From Chitinophagaceae bacterium (GTDB taxonomy: Bacteria; Bacteroidota; Bacteroidia; Chitinophagales; UBA10324), in assembly GCA_947474435.1 (NCBI GenBank), contig CANJII010000023.1:1-54305 (forward strand): a stretch of 54,305 bases of DNA. The letters run 5' to 3'. The position numbers and the translations under genes were made by a program. Position 1 is the first letter of the stretch. Each line of letters opens with the position of its first letter. Under the pieces are notes generated by a model. The model saw only the letters and a list, made by a program, of their open reading frames with translations. It made no database searches and was not told where the DNA came from. Of the stretch, positions 53,508-54,305 are shown in pieces.

Positions 53508-54305
53508 TTATTCTTTCACCAATTTGATATTCACCTGACCATTGCCTGAAATAATTCTTAGGAGATAAGTTCCGGCTGCCATTTGTTCAGTGAAACTGAT
53601 ATTTAATTCATGCTTACCAGCAGCTTGATTTTCAGATTCAAAAATGGGTGAAACCAATTTACCCTGAACATCCAATAACTCAACTGATACTGTTGCGGCA
53701 TTAGTTAATTCATATTCAAGATGAGCGCAATTGCTTACCGGATTCGGATAAATTAAGTAAGAGTTAATTGGTGAACCGAAATCAAGTACACCAACATTAT
53801 CATCAGTCAGGTAACGGGCAATTGCAAAATCATAATTACCATTATCTGTTGCACCTGCTACCACAATCTTTCCATCGGATTGAATTTCTGATGCATAAAT
53901 TTCATCATCGCTTCCATTGATATCAGTTGTAACCAAACCATCGCCACTAAAATCTGTATCTAAACTTCCATCTGTATTATACCTTGCCAATGCAAAGTAG
54001 TACTGAGTGTTATCGTATGCTGTGCCTGATGCAATAATTTTTCCATCCTGCTGAAGCTTAACTGAAAAAACATCTTCATCACTTGAGAAAAATAAATCGG
54101 TTGTTTGAATTCCATCACCATCAAATGTGTCGTCAAGAGTTCCATCAGTATTATATCGAACCAAAGCAAAATCATCATCTGAATCATTATTGGCAAAACC
54201 ACCTGTTACTATTTTTCCATCTGTTTGTAAAACCAAAGCATTCAGGCATTCATTGTAACCATCAATATCAGTTACAACTTCCCCTGTTGAGTTAAAAGTA
54301 TTGTC
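53508..54305 (-). CDS. T9SS-secreted delta-60 repeat protein (5' end beyond the window)
   Basis: Incomplete: the frame stays open from 53508 through the last base, 54305, and no start is seen, so the true start is outside. The visible 265 codons carry delta-60-type repeats: QTDGKIVTGGFAN, LVRYNTDGTLDDTFDGDG, KLQQDGKIIASG and LARYNTDGSLDTDFSGDG, separated by about 50 residues, then a T9SS sorting domain (IYPNPVSNCAHLE, GTYLLRI, IKLVKE). These repeats probably form a beta-propeller. Same direction as the preceding T9SS gene, 71 bp apart. Confidence 0.9.
   Translation of the reverse strand, partial: DNTFNSTGEVVTDIDGYNECLNALVLQTDGKIVTGGFANNDSDDDFALVRYNTDGTLDDTFDGDGIQTTDLFFSSDEDVFSVKLQQDGKIIASGTAYDNTQYYFALARYNTDGSLDTDFSGDGLVTTDINGSDDEIYASEIQSDGKIVVAGATDNGNYDFAIARYLTDDNVGVLDFGSPINSYLIYPNPVSNCAHLEYELTNAATVSVELLDVQGKLVSPIFESENQAAGKHELNISFTEQMAAGTYLLRIISGNGQVNIKLVKE

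Overview
The window reads as chromosome of a member of the Bacteroidota. The base composition is low in GC. At least eight loci end in a type IX secretion (T9SS) sorting domain of the 'FPNP...GxYxLxV...KxxxK' type, and a PorP/SprF-family protein is present. Several genes are preceded by the Bacteroidota -7 promoter element TAnnTTTG rather than a strong Shine-Dalgarno site. Families common in this phylum (DUF3127, DUF7033 deacetylase, the MoxR/DUF58/DUF4350/SpoIIM cluster, a short RsmI-like methylase) are also here. I cannot place it below phylum. I found no rRNA, tRNA, CRISPR array or prophage, and no gene-free stretch longer than about 300 bases.

Layout. 1-7.5 kb: secreted surface proteins. 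A beta-helix protein ends in a dockerin-like EF-hand, two T9SS proteins carry cohesin-like modules, and a T9SS protein has a GATase-like fold. 7.5-17.5 kb: mostly housekeeping genes: a DMT exporter, a lipoprotein RidA, a degenerate hydroxyacyl-CoA dehydrogenase, a deacetylase/acyltransferase pair, upp, PorP/SprF, a 3-methyladenine glycosylase, a tetrapyrrole-type methylase, an acylphosphatase, a LytTR regulator, a LolC/E-type permease and rbfA. 17.5-30.3 kb: an MsbA-like exporter, then an RDD / DUF58 / MoxR / DUF4350 / DUF4129-like / SpoIIM / RDD cluster, broken between DUF58 and MoxR by three unknown genes on the opposite strand, then a Tat-exported class V aminotransferase. 30.4-34.4 kb: a frameshifted T9SS N-formylglutamate-amidohydrolase-like gene, a second class V aminotransferase and a lipoprotein gene interrupted by an amber codon. 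34.5-37.7 kb: recR, a large GT2 fusion and DUF3127. 37.7-41.4 kb: a frameshifted PKD/SprB-type T9SS gene and a T9SS metalloprotease. 41.6-47.2 kb: cysS, lipoproteins, a small antitoxin-like ORF, a SpoIIE-type phosphatase and a secreted protein. 47.2-49.2 kb: a REP-associated tyrosine transposase with four REP-like palindromes, bracketed by two copies of the 3' end of kbl. 49.3-54.3 kb: a RelE/ParE-type toxin-antitoxin pair, a membrane TPR protein and two T9SS proteins, the last running off the window.

How it fits together. The T9SS proteins are cargo for the outer-membrane secretion and attachment route to which PorP/SprF belongs. The first three genes could form a surface complex in which the dockerin-like protein binds cohesin-like partners held by T9SS. 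The MoxR cluster looks like one envelope-maintenance operon read leftward from a divergent promoter region near 28.2 kb. Three coding regions are broken by single-base changes (two frameshifts, one nonsense codon). These may be real decay or sequence errors; the sequence alone cannot decide.
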